Of a DNA stretch of 64,000 nt, positions 10,287-18,706 are shown one piece after another; within the stretch, counting starts at the first letter, position 1, and each line of letters begins with the position of its first letter. This DNA comes from Amycolatopsis aidingensis. GTDB taxonomy: Bacteria; Actinomycetota; Actinomycetes; Mycobacteriales; Pseudonocardiaceae. Location: positions 6,918,001-6,982,000 of the forward strand of contig NZ_CP076538.1 of NCBI RefSeq assembly GCF_018885265.1. Direction: 5' to 3'. The notes under the pieces were generated by a model. It searched no databases. It worked only from the letters and a program-made list of their open reading frames with translations, and had not been told where the DNA came from. The position numbers and the translations under genes were made by a program.

Positions 10287-11399
10287 TCAGCCGCGCAGGG
10301 CCTGCAGCATGCCGCGTACCGCGTTGGGCCAGGCGAACTCCTCGGCGCGCGCCCTGGCCGCCGCCCGGCGAGCGGGTTCCGGAGCCGCCAGCAGCCCGGT
10401 GACCGCGGTGGCGAACGCGGGCGCGTGGTCCAGCACCGCGGCCCCGCAGCCAGGCCGCACGATCTCGCGCAGGGCCGAGGAGGCCGAGACCACCACCGGC
10501 GTCCCGGAGGCCAGCGCCTCCAGCGCGGCCAGGCCGAAGGTCTCGTGCGGGCCGGGTGCCAGGGAGACGTCCGCGCTGGCCAGCAGCCGGGCGACCTCGG
10601 CGCGGTCGGCGAGGAAGCCGAGGAAGGTCACCGGCAGCCCGCGGGCCCGGCGTTCCAGCACCCGCCTGCGCGGCCCGTCGCCCGCGATGACCAGCCGGAC
10701 CCTGGCTCCCGACTCGGTCAGTTCGGCGACGGTGTCCACACTGCGCTCCACGTGCTTCTCCGGGGAGAGCCTGCCGCAGTGCACCAGCAGGGTGTCGGCG
10801 CCGCCTGCCAGGTCGTGCCGCCAGCCGTCGTCGCGCACGGTGGGGGTGAAGGTGCTCAGGTCCACCCCGAGCGGCACCCTGCGCACGTTCGGGGCCGCGA
10901 TCCGGTCGAACTCGTCGCGGGCGAAGTAGGTGGTGCACACCACCGTGTCGTAGCTGGCGGCCATCCTGCGGTTGGCCGCGTCCGCGGCCCGCCGGGCCAG
11001 CGGGCCGGGCAACAGGAACTGCTCGAGCAGGCGGTCCAGCCGCTCATGCGAGATGACCACGCTCGGCACGTTGTGCCGCTTGGCCCAGACGCCCATGCCG
11101 CGCAGGGTGAGCCGGTCGGACACCTCCAGCCGGTCCGGCCGCAGCTCGTGCAGCAGCGCCCGCACCCGGTGCGGGTCCACCGCGCGATAGCCGCCGGTGC
11201 CGGGAATCCTGGGTGCGGGCAGGCAGTAGCGGTGCACTCCGCTGGGCAGGGTCTCCTCCGCCTGCCTGCTGCCGGGCACCACCAGCGTCACCCGGTGCCC
11301 GCTGGCGACGTAGCCCGCGCCGAGGTGGTTCAGCGCGGTACGCAGGCCACCCGAGCGGGGGCCGTAGAAGTTCGCCAGCTGGACGATATGCATCGCCAT
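10287..11399 (-). CDS. GT4-family glycosyltransferase
   Basis: Retaining glycosyltransferase of 370 residues with the GT-B fold. The C-terminal domain has LLVHCGRLSPEKHVERSVD, then GPHETFGLAALEALASGTPVVV, the GT4 E-x7-E nucleotide-sugar signature. No signal peptide or membrane segment is visible. The start follows the upstream GT4 stop without a gap (TGA-ATG), making a tandem pair with 11400-12536. By analogy with mycobacterial mannosyltransferases next to menG it may act in mannolipid or lipoglycan synthesis, but donor and acceptor cannot be read from sequence. ATG at 11393 is an alternative start. Confidence 0.85.
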   Translation of the reverse strand: MAMHIVQLANFYGPRSGGLRTALNHLGAGYVASGHRVTLVVPGSRQAEETLPSGVHRYCLPAPRIPGTGGYRAVDPHRVRALLHELRPDRLEVSDRLTLRGMGVWAKRHNVPSVVISHERLDRLLEQFLLPGPLARRAADAANRRMAASYDTVVCTTYFARDEFDRIAAPNVRRVPLGVDLSTFTPTVRDDGWRHDLAGGADTLLVHCGRLSPEKHVERSVDTVAELTESGARVRLVIAGDGPRRRVLERRARGLPVTFLGFLADRAEVARLLASADVSLAPGPHETFGLAALEALASGTPVVVSASSALREIVRPGCGAAVLDHAPAFATAVTGLLAAPEPARRAAARARAEEFAWPNAVRGMLQALRG

Positions 11400-12536
11400 T
11401 CAGGCCGCGCGCGCGGTGGCTGCGACGCGGCCGGTGACCGCCTCGTAGTGGCCGACGAGCTCCTGGCACACCGCGGGCCAGGTACGGCCGAGTACCACCG
11501 TGCGCGCCTGCCTGCCCAGCTGCGTGCGCGGGGCCGGGTCCCGCAGCTCGGCCACCCGCCGCACCAGCTCGCTGGCGAACCCCGCGCGGTCGGCGGGCAG
11601 CAGGTAGCCGGTCCGGCCGTGCCGGACCAGGTCGCGTGGGCCGCCCGCGGCCGGGGCGAGCACCGGCAGCCCGGAGGCCATCGCCTCCTGGATGGTCTGG
11701 CAGAAGGTCTCGTGCGGGCCCGTGTGCACGAACATGTCCATGCTGGCGTAGGCGGTGGACAGGTCAGCGCCGTAGCGGGCACCGAGGAAGGCGGCGCCCG
11801 GAAGGCGTTCGGCAAGCGACTCCCGTTCCGGGCCGTCGCCGACCACGACCACCCGCACGCCCGCCATCCCTGCCAGCGCGGTGAGCCGGTCGACCTCCTT
11901 CTCCGGGGCCAGCCTGCCGACGAAGCCGACCAGCAGTTCCCCGTTCGGGGCCAGCCGCGCGCGCAGGGCGGGATCGGCGTGCGCGGGCGAGAAGCGCTCG
12001 ATATCCACCCCGCGGCCCCAGTGGTGCACCCGCGGGATGCCGTGCAACCGCAGTTCCCGTACCGAGTGCGAGGAGGGGGCGAGCGTGCGGTCGGCCTGGC
12101 AGTGCAGCCTGCGCACCCAGCGCCAGGCGGCCTTGGCGCCCAGTCGCAGCCCGTACGCCGCGGCGAATCCGGGGATGTCGGTCTGGTACACGGCAACCGA
12201 GGGCACCCGCAGCCTGCGCGCGGCCGCCAGCCCGCGCGCGCCGACCACGAACGGGGAAGCAAGGTGCACCACGTCCGGGCCGAACCCGGCGAGCGCGGTG
12301 AGCACAGTCCTGGTGGGCACACCGATCGGCAGCGAGTTCACCACCGGGAGGTCGACGGCGGGGATACGCACTACCGGGGCACCCCGGTAGTCGTTCGGCC
12401 CGGCGCCCGGCGCGACCACGAGCACGTCGTGCGCGCGCTCGCGCAGGTGCTCCACCACCCGGAGCACCGAGTTCGTCACGCCGTTCACCTGCGGTAGGAA
12501 GCTTTCGGTGACAATCGCGACACGCACGTGAGGCAC
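11400..12536 (-). CDS. mgtA: GT4-family alpha-mannosyltransferase, MgtA-like
   Basis: 378 residues, GT-B fold. The N-terminal [27 protein letters not shown] and C-terminal [15 protein letters not shown] plus [23 protein letters not shown] resemble GDP-mannose-dependent mannosyltransferases such as mycobacterial MgtA (Rv0557), whose gene also precedes the menaquinone methyltransferase. This supports a role in glycolipid or lipoglycan mannosylation on the cytoplasmic face. The GTG at 12536 is followed by another at 12527 (MRVAIVTE), which fits the family start better. It is divergent from the inositol-phosphatase gene. Confidence 0.8.
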   Translation of the reverse strand: MPHVRVAIVTESFLPQVNGVTNSVLRVVEHLRERAHDVLVVAPGAGPNDYRGAPVVRIPAVDLPVVNSLPIGVPTRTVLTALAGFGPDVVHLASPFVVGARGLAAARRLRVPSVAVYQTDIPGFAAAYGLRLGAKAAWRWVRRLHCQADRTLAPSSHSVRELRLHGIPRVHHWGRGVDIERFSPAHADPALRARLAPNGELLVGFVGRLAPEKEVDRLTALAGMAGVRVVVVGDGPERESLAERLPGAAFLGARYGADLSTAYASMDMFVHTGPHETFCQTIQEAMASGLPVLAPAAGGPRDLVRHGRTGYLLPADRAGFASELVRRVAELRDPAPRTQLGRQARTVVLGRTWPAVCQELVGHYEAVTGRVAATARAA

Positions 12537-12703
12537 TGTCGCATCCGGGCTCGGCAGGCCGGCGACCAGCGCGTAACCGCCCGGCCAACGCTGCGGAAAG
12601 GCTTGCCCCCGCAGGTCGCGGGGCGTAAACGTTGTCAGATGGCGAGCCGCGCGTCATCTCTATGTCGCGTTCCGGACACCCGGCGTGCGCAGCCTAGAGC
12701 GGC

Positions 12704-13537
12704 GTGACTCTTCTGTCCTCTCGCCCGATGCAACCCGTGGAACCCGGGCTGCTCTCGCGAGCGCTCGAGGTTGCCGGACGGCTGGCCAACGACGCCACCG
12801 ACGTGATCACCGCCACCGCAGGGCGCGGTGCGCACCCCGACACCAAGGACTCCCCTTTCGACTGGGTCACCGACACCGACCGCACCCTGGAGCGGCACAC
12901 CCGGCGGGTACTGACCGCCGAGTTCCCCGGGGTCCCGGTGGTCGGTGAGGAGTTCGGCGCCGATGTGGGTGCGGACGCCGCCGAGTACCGCTGGGTGGTC
13001 GACCCGGTCGACGGCACCGCCAACTACGTCGCAGGCGTGCCCTGGTGCGCCTACAGCCTCGCCCTGATCGACGCATCCGGCCCGGTGGTCGGCGTGGTCG
13101 CCGACCCATACCGGGCGCAGATCTACGCCGCGGCCCGTGGCCGGGGCGCGCGGGCCAACGGCAAGCCGGTCCGGCTGGTGGACCGGGGCAGCACCGCAGG
13201 CGCGATCGTGTGCACGGAGCTGGCCCGCACCGGCCCGTGGCCGGGGATGGGCGAGTTCATCGAGCGGGCCGCCGCCGCGCATGCCGGCGTGCGGGTGCTC
13301 GGTTCGGCGGCGCTGTCCATCGCGCAGGTGGCGCTCGGCCATGCCACGGCCGCGGTGCTGCACAGCTACCACGAATGGGACGTGGCCGGGTCCGTGGCGA
13401 TGGCCATCGAGGCGGGCGCGGTGGTGCTGGACCGCCGGGGTGAGGGCACCGCGCTGCCCGCGGACGGCCTGCTGGTCGCCGCGCCGAGCGTGGCGGAGGA
13501 GGTCCTGGCCTGGTGGCAGGAGACCGTCAGCGCCTGA
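12704..13537 (+). CDS. Inositol monophosphatase-family protein
   Basis: Mg-dependent phosphatase fold, 277 residues. Metal ligands appear in VVGEEFG (about residue 80), DPVDGTANYVAG (about residue 103), and the C-terminal WDVAGSVAMAIEAGAVV. Such enzymes act on inositol phosphate, histidinol phosphate or PAP; the sequence does not separate these. Inositol phosphate would suit phosphatidylinositol and mycothiol needs. No ribosome site precedes the GTG at 12704; ATG at 12728 is an alternative. TAGAGC lies about eight bases upstream, so a leaderless transcript is possible. Confidence 0.85.
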   Translation: MTLLSSRPMQPVEPGLLSRALEVAGRLANDATDVITATAGRGAHPDTKDSPFDWVTDTDRTLERHTRRVLTAEFPGVPVVGEEFGADVGADAAEYRWVVDPVDGTANYVAGVPWCAYSLALIDASGPVVGVVADPYRAQIYAAARGRGARANGKPVRLVDRGSTAGAIVCTELARTGPWPGMGEFIERAAAAHAGVRVLGSAALSIAQVALGHATAAVLHSYHEWDVAGSVAMAIEAGAVVLDRRGEGTALPADGLLVAAPSVAEEVLAWWQETVSA

Positions 13538-13572
13538 GGCGCCCCGGAAGTACCGCCGGCCGCACGTCAACA

Positions 13573-13663
13573 GCAAACTCGCCTGCCTGAGCGGCAAACT
13601 CACGCGCGTGGGCAGCAAACGCGCGCGCGTGGGCGGCAAACACGCCGGGTGGGCTGGGGGTCA
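13573..13663. repeat. Four-unit 21-bp repeat array at the end of the DUF3592 gene
   Basis: GCAAAC recurs at 13573, 13594, 13615 and 13636, exactly 21 bp apart, within degenerate units of the form GTGGGCGGCAAACRCGC. The last unit runs on through CGCCGGGTG-GCTGGGGG into the stop codon of the minus-strand gene at 13661. A second array at 60079-60169 has the same period, the same number of units and the same 25-bp offset to a stop codon. Confidence 0.85.
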
Positions 13664-14122
13664 GCGACGGCGGGAGCGTAACCACCACAGCAGCGGGCCC
13701 GCCACCAGCCAGGTGAAGAGGATGGTGGTGCCCAGCGGGAGCAGGGTGAGCACCCAGGTGCGGCCCGCGACCCTGGCCAGTTCCGGGTCGGTCACGTCGT
13801 ACTCGATCCACACCAGGTCGCCCTCGGCGAGGCCGTCGGGGTAGAGCACGCCGTTGGCGGGGCTGTGCGAGACGCCGTCGGGGGTCTCGTAGCGGATGAT
13901 CGTGCGGTCGAAGGAGACCTGTTCCACCCTGGCGTTCGCGGTGCCGAGGTGCGCGGTGATCGCGCGGTCGTTGCGGATGGCCGCGAACACCAGCGCGACG
14001 CACAGCAGGGTGAGCACCACGGCGAGGCCGAGCACCACCCGCGCACCGATCCGCCACGGGTCCCGGCCGGCCCCCGTGCGGGGAACGGCCAGGGCCTGCG
14101 GGGTGTCACTACCTGCCGTCAC
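13661..14122 (-). CDS. DUF3592-type membrane protein
   Basis: 153-residue protein with a hydrophobic helix at about residues 27-48 and a second at about 125-147, separated by a small extracytoplasmic beta-rich domain. The core holds VSFDRTIIRYETPDGV, then LYPDGLAEGDLVWIEYDVTDPELARVAGRTW, the pattern of DUF3592 proteins. A homologue sits beside menD and mgtA in mycobacteria (Rv0556, from memory). Function unknown. The start is GTG. Its stop codon is embedded in the end of the 21-bp repeat array, and its gene is convergent with the inositol-phosphatase gene. Confidence 0.8.
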   Translation of the reverse strand: MTAGSDTPQALAVPRTGAGRDPWRIGARVVLGLAVVLTLLCVALVFAAIRNDRAITAHLGTANARVEQVSFDRTIIRYETPDGVSHSPANGVLYPDGLAEGDLVWIEYDVTDPELARVAGRTWVLTLLPLGTTILFTWLVAGPLLWWLRSRRR

Positions 14123-14146
14123 GACCCGAGCATACGGCTCGGGTGG

Positions 14147-15679
14147 CTACCCGTGCCGGTGCAGGTGCTCGTGGTTGGCCCGGATCTGCGGGTAGGACTC
14201 CGGCACCGCGAGCCGCCCGCCCGCGGTGCGGGCCACCGTGGCGGCCGAGGCCGCTCCACTCTCCCCGTTCGGGCTCACCGCGGGCTTGCCCGCGGTGAAC
14301 AGCCAGGTCCGGAACAGATCGGAAAGCGGCTTGCCGGAGATCCGCTCGGCCAGCGCGATGAAGTCCCTTGTCCGCGCGTCGCCGCCGGTGAACCGCTGCT
14401 GCCAGGTGCGCAGGATGGTGAAGAAGTCCTCGTCACCGACGGCCGTGCGCAGCGCGTGTACGGCCATCGCGCCCCGGTCGTACACCGCGAGGTCGAACTG
14501 GTTCTCCGGGCCGGGGTCGCCGGGCAGCACCTGCCAGAAGTCGTCCCCTGCCGGGTAGCGGTTGTACAGGTACTCGGCGAGCTCGTCGGCGGTGCCCTCG
14601 CCCTGGTGCTCGGACCAGAGGAACTCGGCATAGCTGGCGAAGCCCTCGTTCAGCCAGATGTCGCTCCACCTGCCCAGCGAAACCGCGTCCCCGAACCACT
14701 GGTGGGCCACCTCGTGCGCCACCACCGAGGTGTTCGTGCCGGCCCGGAAGAACGCCTGGTCGTAGACCGAGCGGGTCTGGTTCTCCAGCGCGAAGCCGAG
14801 CCCGGTGGTGGCCACCCCACCCTGCGCCTCGAACGGGTAGGGCCCGAACTTCCCCGCGAGGAACTCGGTGACCTCAGGGGTGCGCTCGATGCTGGCCATC
14901 GCCGCGGGCAGGCTGGCGCCCAGCGCGGGGTCGTACGCGGTGATGAACGGTTGCCCGCTCGGCGTGGTGGACTGCCGCACGTCGTAGTCGCCGATCGCGA
15001 GGAAGGCCAGGTAGGTCGCCTGCGGCTGGGTGCTGCGCCAGTGCCAGCGGGTCCACCCCGCACGCTGCTTGCTCCTGCGGATCAGGTCCCCGTTGGACAG
15101 TGCGGATACCCCGTCCGGCACCTCGATCGCCACGTCGTAGGTGGCCTTGTCGGTCGGGTGGTCGTTGGCGGGGAACCACCACTCCGAGATCTCCGGCTCA
15201 CCGACGGCCAGCGCCCCGGTCGCCGTTCGCTTCCATGCGGTGTAGCCGTCGATATCCACATCGGACGGTGTACCCGAGTACCTGACCGTCACGAGCACGA
15301 ACTGCCCCTTGGCCAACGGCCTGCGCGGGGTGACGACCAGCTCGCTCGGGTCGGCGGGGGCGGTGCCGAACCGCGCGGGCGCGCTGTTCACCCGGACCGA
15401 CTCCACGTCCAGCGCGAAGTCCAGGTTGAAGCTGGTCAGGTCCTGGGTCGCGGTGGCGAGGATGGTCGTGGTGCCCGCCAGCCGGTCGGTCTCCGGCGTG
15501 TAGGTCAGCCGGAGGTCGTAGTGCAGCACGTCGTAGCCCCCGTTGCCTGCCCCGGGGTAGTACCCGTCGCCGACGCCCGGTGCGCCTGCCCCTGGCACGG
15601 CGCTTGCCGTGCCGGCAAGCAGCACCGTGGCCAGTCCGGTGGACAGCACACTGAGCACGGCACGAGTTCGGATCCGCAT
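14147..15679 (-). CDS. Secreted M1-family metallopeptidase
   Basis: 510 residues with a Sec signal peptide (RIRTR, hydrophobic core to about residue 24, TASA cleavage region). The zinc motif HEVAH is at 322-326 and the third ligand Glu345 is in NEGFASY, the M1 HExxH-x18-E arrangement. The usual GAMEN substrate motif is replaced by GFALEN at about 295-300, as in some actinobacterial secreted M1 enzymes. The long C-terminal ERAP-like domain is missing, so it is a short M1 enzyme acting on peptides outside the cell. The ATG at 15679 is preceded by GGGGAGG. Confidence 0.9.
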   Translation of the reverse strand: MRIRTRAVLSVLSTGLATVLLAGTASAVPGAGAPGVGDGYYPGAGNGGYDVLHYDLRLTYTPETDRLAGTTTILATATQDLTSFNLDFALDVESVRVNSAPARFGTAPADPSELVVTPRRPLAKGQFVLVTVRYSGTPSDVDIDGYTAWKRTATGALAVGEPEISEWWFPANDHPTDKATYDVAIEVPDGVSALSNGDLIRRSKQRAGWTRWHWRSTQPQATYLAFLAIGDYDVRQSTTPSGQPFITAYDPALGASLPAAMASIERTPEVTEFLAGKFGPYPFEAQGGVATTGLGFALENQTRSVYDQAFFRAGTNTSVVAHEVAHQWFGDAVSLGRWSDIWLNEGFASYAEFLWSEHQGEGTADELAEYLYNRYPAGDDFWQVLPGDPGPENQFDLAVYDRGAMAVHALRTAVGDEDFFTILRTWQQRFTGGDARTRDFIALAERISGKPLSDLFRTWLFTAGKPAVSPNGESGAASAATVARTAGGRLAVPESYPQIRANHEHLHRHG

Positions 15680-15783
15680 CGATGCCTCCCCTGGAAGAAC
15701 TCCCCTGAAGAACTCGAAGGCACGAACCTAGCGGGCTGGCCATGGATCATGGAACGGCCGAACGTCGGTTCCTGCCGGCACGA

Positions 15784-17460
15784 TCAGGGGGAGCCCGCGA
15801 CCGCGTCGCGCACCGCGGAACGCAGCCGGGCATGCAGGTCACGATGGCCGGAACGGTCCACCCGCACCTCGACCACCCGCAGCCCCGGCGCCGGGCGCAG
15901 GGCCGCGCGGAACTCCGCCAGCGTGCCCGCCACGGTGTGCGGGACGCCGTATCCCGCGCACAGGGCACCGAGGTCCGCGCCGTGCGGGGTGCCGAACACC
16001 CGCTCGAAGCTGTCCGCGTGCTCCGGTGCCCCCTGCTCGAGCAGGGCGAAGATCCCGCCGCCGTCGTCGTTGACCACCACGATGGTCAGGTCCGGGCGCT
16101 GCTCGGCACCGGTGAGCAGGCCGTTCGCGTCGTGCAGGAAGGTCAGGTCACCGATCAGCGCGTAGGAGTGGCCACGATGCACGGTCGCGGCGCCCATCGC
16201 GGTGGACACCGTGCCATCGATGCCTGCCACCCCGCGGTTGCGGTGCACCAGGATGTCCGGGCGGATCCCCCCGGCCAGCGCGACATCCCTGGTCGGGTTG
16301 GATGAGCCCACGATGAGCAGCGCGTCCGGTGGCAGCGCGGTCACCAGCTCCCCGGCCAGCCGCAGCCCGCTCGGCCACGGCTCCAGCTCCAGTGCCTGCC
16401 GCACCGCGGCGCCTGCCGCCGTGTCCGCCTGCCGCCAGCGGGCCAGCCACTCCGGATCAGCGGGCTTGGTCGGCTCGTCGAACCACTGCCCGACCTGGCG
16501 GACGTTGTGCGCAGGCGCGGGCCAGTCCGAGTCCGGGCGCACCAGCAGCACCTCGACCTCGGGGTCGGACAGCAGATTCTGTACCTGGCGGAACACGGTG
16601 GGCCTGCCGATGCACAGCACCTGCTCCGGTTTGTGCGCCGCGATGAACTCCTCGACCGCCAGCAGCCAGGCGCCGGACCCGATCGCGGTCGCCCCGCCGA
16701 GGCCGAGCCCGCCGGTCTCGGACACCACCGGCCAGCCGTGCTGCTCGGCCCACTCGCTGGCCGCGCGCACCCCGGCGTCGCAGGCCAGCACCAGGCCCTG
16801 CCGGGCAGAGGGCACCACGAACGCGGGCAGCGCGCCGAAGTCGGGCAGCTCGGTCCAGCGCGCCCCGCCGGAGCGGCCCTCCAGCGGCTCGTACCACTCG
16901 CTGGTGCGCCCGCCGTCCGGCACCAGCGGCTCGCGGAAGGGGATGTTCAGGTGCACCGGGCCGGAACGCCACTCCCCGTAGGCGGCGTTCCAGGCCCGGC
17001 AGACCTGGCTGCGCCAGTACGCGTTCTGGCCCGGCCTGCGCTCGGCAACCGCGAGCTCGTCGAAGTACCGCACGGCGTCGCCGTAGAGCCGGTGCTGGTC
17101 GATCACCTGGTTGGCGCCCGCGGCGCGCAGCTCGGGCGGGCGGTCGGCGGTGAGCACGATCAGCGGCACCCCGGCCCGGTCGGCCTCCAGCACCGCCGGA
17201 TGGAAGTTCGCGGCCGCGGTACCCGAGGTGCACACCACCGCGGCCGGGCGGCCGGTGCGGGCGGCGATGCCGAGGGCGAGGAAGGCGGCACCGCGCTCGT
17301 CGATCCGCACGTGCAGGCTGAGCTTGCCGTCCGCGGCCGCGGCGTAGAGCGCGAAGGACAGCGGGGCGTTGCGGGAGCCGGGGCAGAGCACCACATGCGA
17401 GACCGTGTTGCGGACCAGCTCATCGACGATGACGTTCGCCTGCGCTGTGGACGGGTTCAA
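15784..17460 (-). CDS. menD: 2-succinyl-5-enolpyruvyl-6-hydroxy-3-cyclohexene-1-carboxylate synthase
   Basis: Thiamine diphosphate enzyme joining 2-oxoglutarate to isochorismate, the first committed step toward menaquinone; 558 residues. Conserved features are VLCPGSRNAPLSFAL (about residue 20), HVRIDERGAAFLALGIA, SGTAAANFHPAVLEA, and the cofactor segment IGDLTFLHDANGL. I chose the TTG at 17460: GGAGG lies seven bases upstream, and MNPSTxQ matches the mycobacterial MenD start. A GTG at 17496 is a possible longer form. The gene is divergent from menB across a short shared promoter region. Confidence 0.95.
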   Translation of the reverse strand: MNPSTAQANVIVDELVRNTVSHVVLCPGSRNAPLSFALYAAAADGKLSLHVRIDERGAAFLALGIAARTGRPAAVVCTSGTAAANFHPAVLEADRAGVPLIVLTADRPPELRAAGANQVIDQHRLYGDAVRYFDELAVAERRPGQNAYWRSQVCRAWNAAYGEWRSGPVHLNIPFREPLVPDGGRTSEWYEPLEGRSGGARWTELPDFGALPAFVVPSARQGLVLACDAGVRAASEWAEQHGWPVVSETGGLGLGGATAIGSGAWLLAVEEFIAAHKPEQVLCIGRPTVFRQVQNLLSDPEVEVLLVRPDSDWPAPAHNVRQVGQWFDEPTKPADPEWLARWRQADTAAGAAVRQALELEPWPSGLRLAGELVTALPPDALLIVGSSNPTRDVALAGGIRPDILVHRNRGVAGIDGTVSTAMGAATVHRGHSYALIGDLTFLHDANGLLTGAEQRPDLTIVVVNDDGGGIFALLEQGAPEHADSFERVFGTPHGADLGALCAGYGVPHTVAGTLAEFRAALRPAPGLRVVEVRVDRSGHRDLHARLRSAVRDAVAGSP

Positions 17461-17517
17461 CGGCCGGCCTCCGGTCTCGCGTCCGTCTCCATCCACACAC
17501 CGCTTATCCTCCCAAAC
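17461..17517. promoter_or_regulatory. menD-menB divergent intergenic region
   Basis: Only 57 bases separate the TTG of menD from the GTG of menB, so two promoters must overlap or lie within the neighbouring genes. A GGAGG ribosome site for menD is clear. No purine-rich site precedes menB, which suggests a leaderless or very short leader transcript. No convincing -10/-35 pair was found. Confidence 0.4.
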
Positions 17518-18441
17518 GTGGATGAAGATCGCGTTTCCGAGCTGTTCGACCAGACCGCATGGAACGAGGTCGACGGGTTCGACTTCACCGACATCACCTA
17601 CCACCGCTCCGCGGAAAGCCGGTCGGGCAAGCGCGTGGTGCGGGTCGCGTTCGACCGTCCCGAGGTCCGCAACGCCTTCCGCCCGCACACCGTTGACGAG
17701 CTGTACCGCGCGCTCGACCACGCGCGGATGAGCTCCGACGTCGGCTGCGTCCTGCTCACCGGCAACGGTCCGTCGCCCAAGGACGGCGGCTGGGCCTTCT
17801 GCTCTGGTGGTGACCAGCGTATTCGCGGACGGTCCGGCTATCAGTACGCGGCCGGGGAGACGTCCGACACGGTCGATCCCGCGCGGGCAGGCAGGCTGCA
17901 CATCCTCGAGGTCCAGCGGCTGATTCGGTTCATGCCCAAGGTGGTGCTCGCGGTGGTACCCGGCTGGGCCGCGGGTGGCGGGCACTCGCTGCATGTGGTG
18001 TGTGACCTCACCCTGGCCTCGGCGGAGCACGCGCGGTTCAAGCAGACCGACGCCGATGTCGGCTCCTTCGACGGCGGGTTCGGCTCGGCCTACCTTGCCC
18101 GGCAGGTGGGGCAGAAACTCGCCAGGGAGATCTTCTTCCTCGGCAGGGAGTACACCGCGCAGCGGGCGCACGAGATGGGCGCGGTGAACGCGGTCGTGCC
18201 GCATGCCGAGCTCGAGGCCGAGGCGCTGCGCTGGGCCTGGGAGATCAACGGGAAGTCGCCGACAGCGCAGCGGATGCTCAAGTACGCGTTCAACGCGATC
18301 GACGACGGGCTGGTCGGGCAGCAGCTGTTCGCCGGGGAGACCACCCGGCTGGCGTACATGCAGGACGAGGCCGTCGAGGGCAGGGACGCCTTCCTACAGC
18401 GGCGCGAGCCCGACTGGTCCGCGTTTCCGTACTACTACTAG
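17518..18441 (+). CDS. menB: 1,4-dihydroxy-2-naphthoyl-CoA synthase
   Basis: Crotonase-fold enzyme that closes the naphthoquinone ring from o-succinylbenzoyl-CoA; 307 residues. The MenB signatures FDRPEVRNAFRPHTVDEL, GWAFCSGGDQRIRGRSGY, PGWAAGGGHSLHVVCDLT and KQTDADVGSFDGG are all present, and the C-terminus RDAFLQRREPDWSAFPYYY is nearly that of mycobacterial MenB. The GTG at 17518 is used because the preceding bases hold menD regulatory sequence and no other start precedes ELFDQTAW. Its stop overlaps the end of a small convergent gene. Confidence 0.97.
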   Translation: MDEDRVSELFDQTAWNEVDGFDFTDITYHRSAESRSGKRVVRVAFDRPEVRNAFRPHTVDELYRALDHARMSSDVGCVLLTGNGPSPKDGGWAFCSGGDQRIRGRSGYQYAAGETSDTVDPARAGRLHILEVQRLIRFMPKVVLAVVPGWAAGGGHSLHVVCDLTLASAEHARFKQTDADVGSFDGGFGSAYLARQVGQKLAREIFFLGREYTAQRAHEMGAVNAVVPHAELEAEALRWAWEINGKSPTAQRMLKYAFNAIDDGLVGQQLFAGETTRLAYMQDEAVEGRDAFLQRREPDWSAFPYYY

Positions 18442-18593
18442 GAGTAGAAACTCCCGGGGTCGCGCTGCCCTCCGCCGTCCCGGCGCGCCTCCCGGATCCC
18501 GTCCCGCACGGCGGCCCGCACCACGAAGTACAGCACGAAGAAGAACACCGCGGCGAAAGCCAGGCTGACGACGAGGCCCACGAGGTTGTACAT
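18438..18593 (-). CDS. Small single-helix membrane protein
   Basis: 51-residue protein: a hydrophobic helix from about residue 4 to 25 (LVGLVVSLAFAAVFFFVLYFVV), then a charged tail RDGIREARRDGGGQRDPGSFYS. I do not recognise a family. The ATG at 18593 has AGGG about ten bases upstream. The stop codon (18438-18440) overlaps the menB stop on the other strand, and it is divergent from menE. The reading frame could be a real small protein; no conserved motif decides it. Confidence 0.6.
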   Translation of the reverse strand: MYNLVGLVVSLAFAAVFFFVLYFVVRAAVRDGIREARRDGGGQRDPGSFYS

Positions 18594-18706
18594 GGCAGTG
18601 ACCCTAACCGGGAGCCCGGCCGGGCGGCGGTCGCCGGGGCGCGAGACGCGGATCGCACCGGAGCGCGGACTGTCCTGGAAGATCATCTCCCAGGAGGTGC
18701 CGGTAC

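Noticed and set aside
13573..13663. CRISPR array
   Set aside because: Period is 21 bp with no separate unique spacers and no cas genes; units are degenerate.
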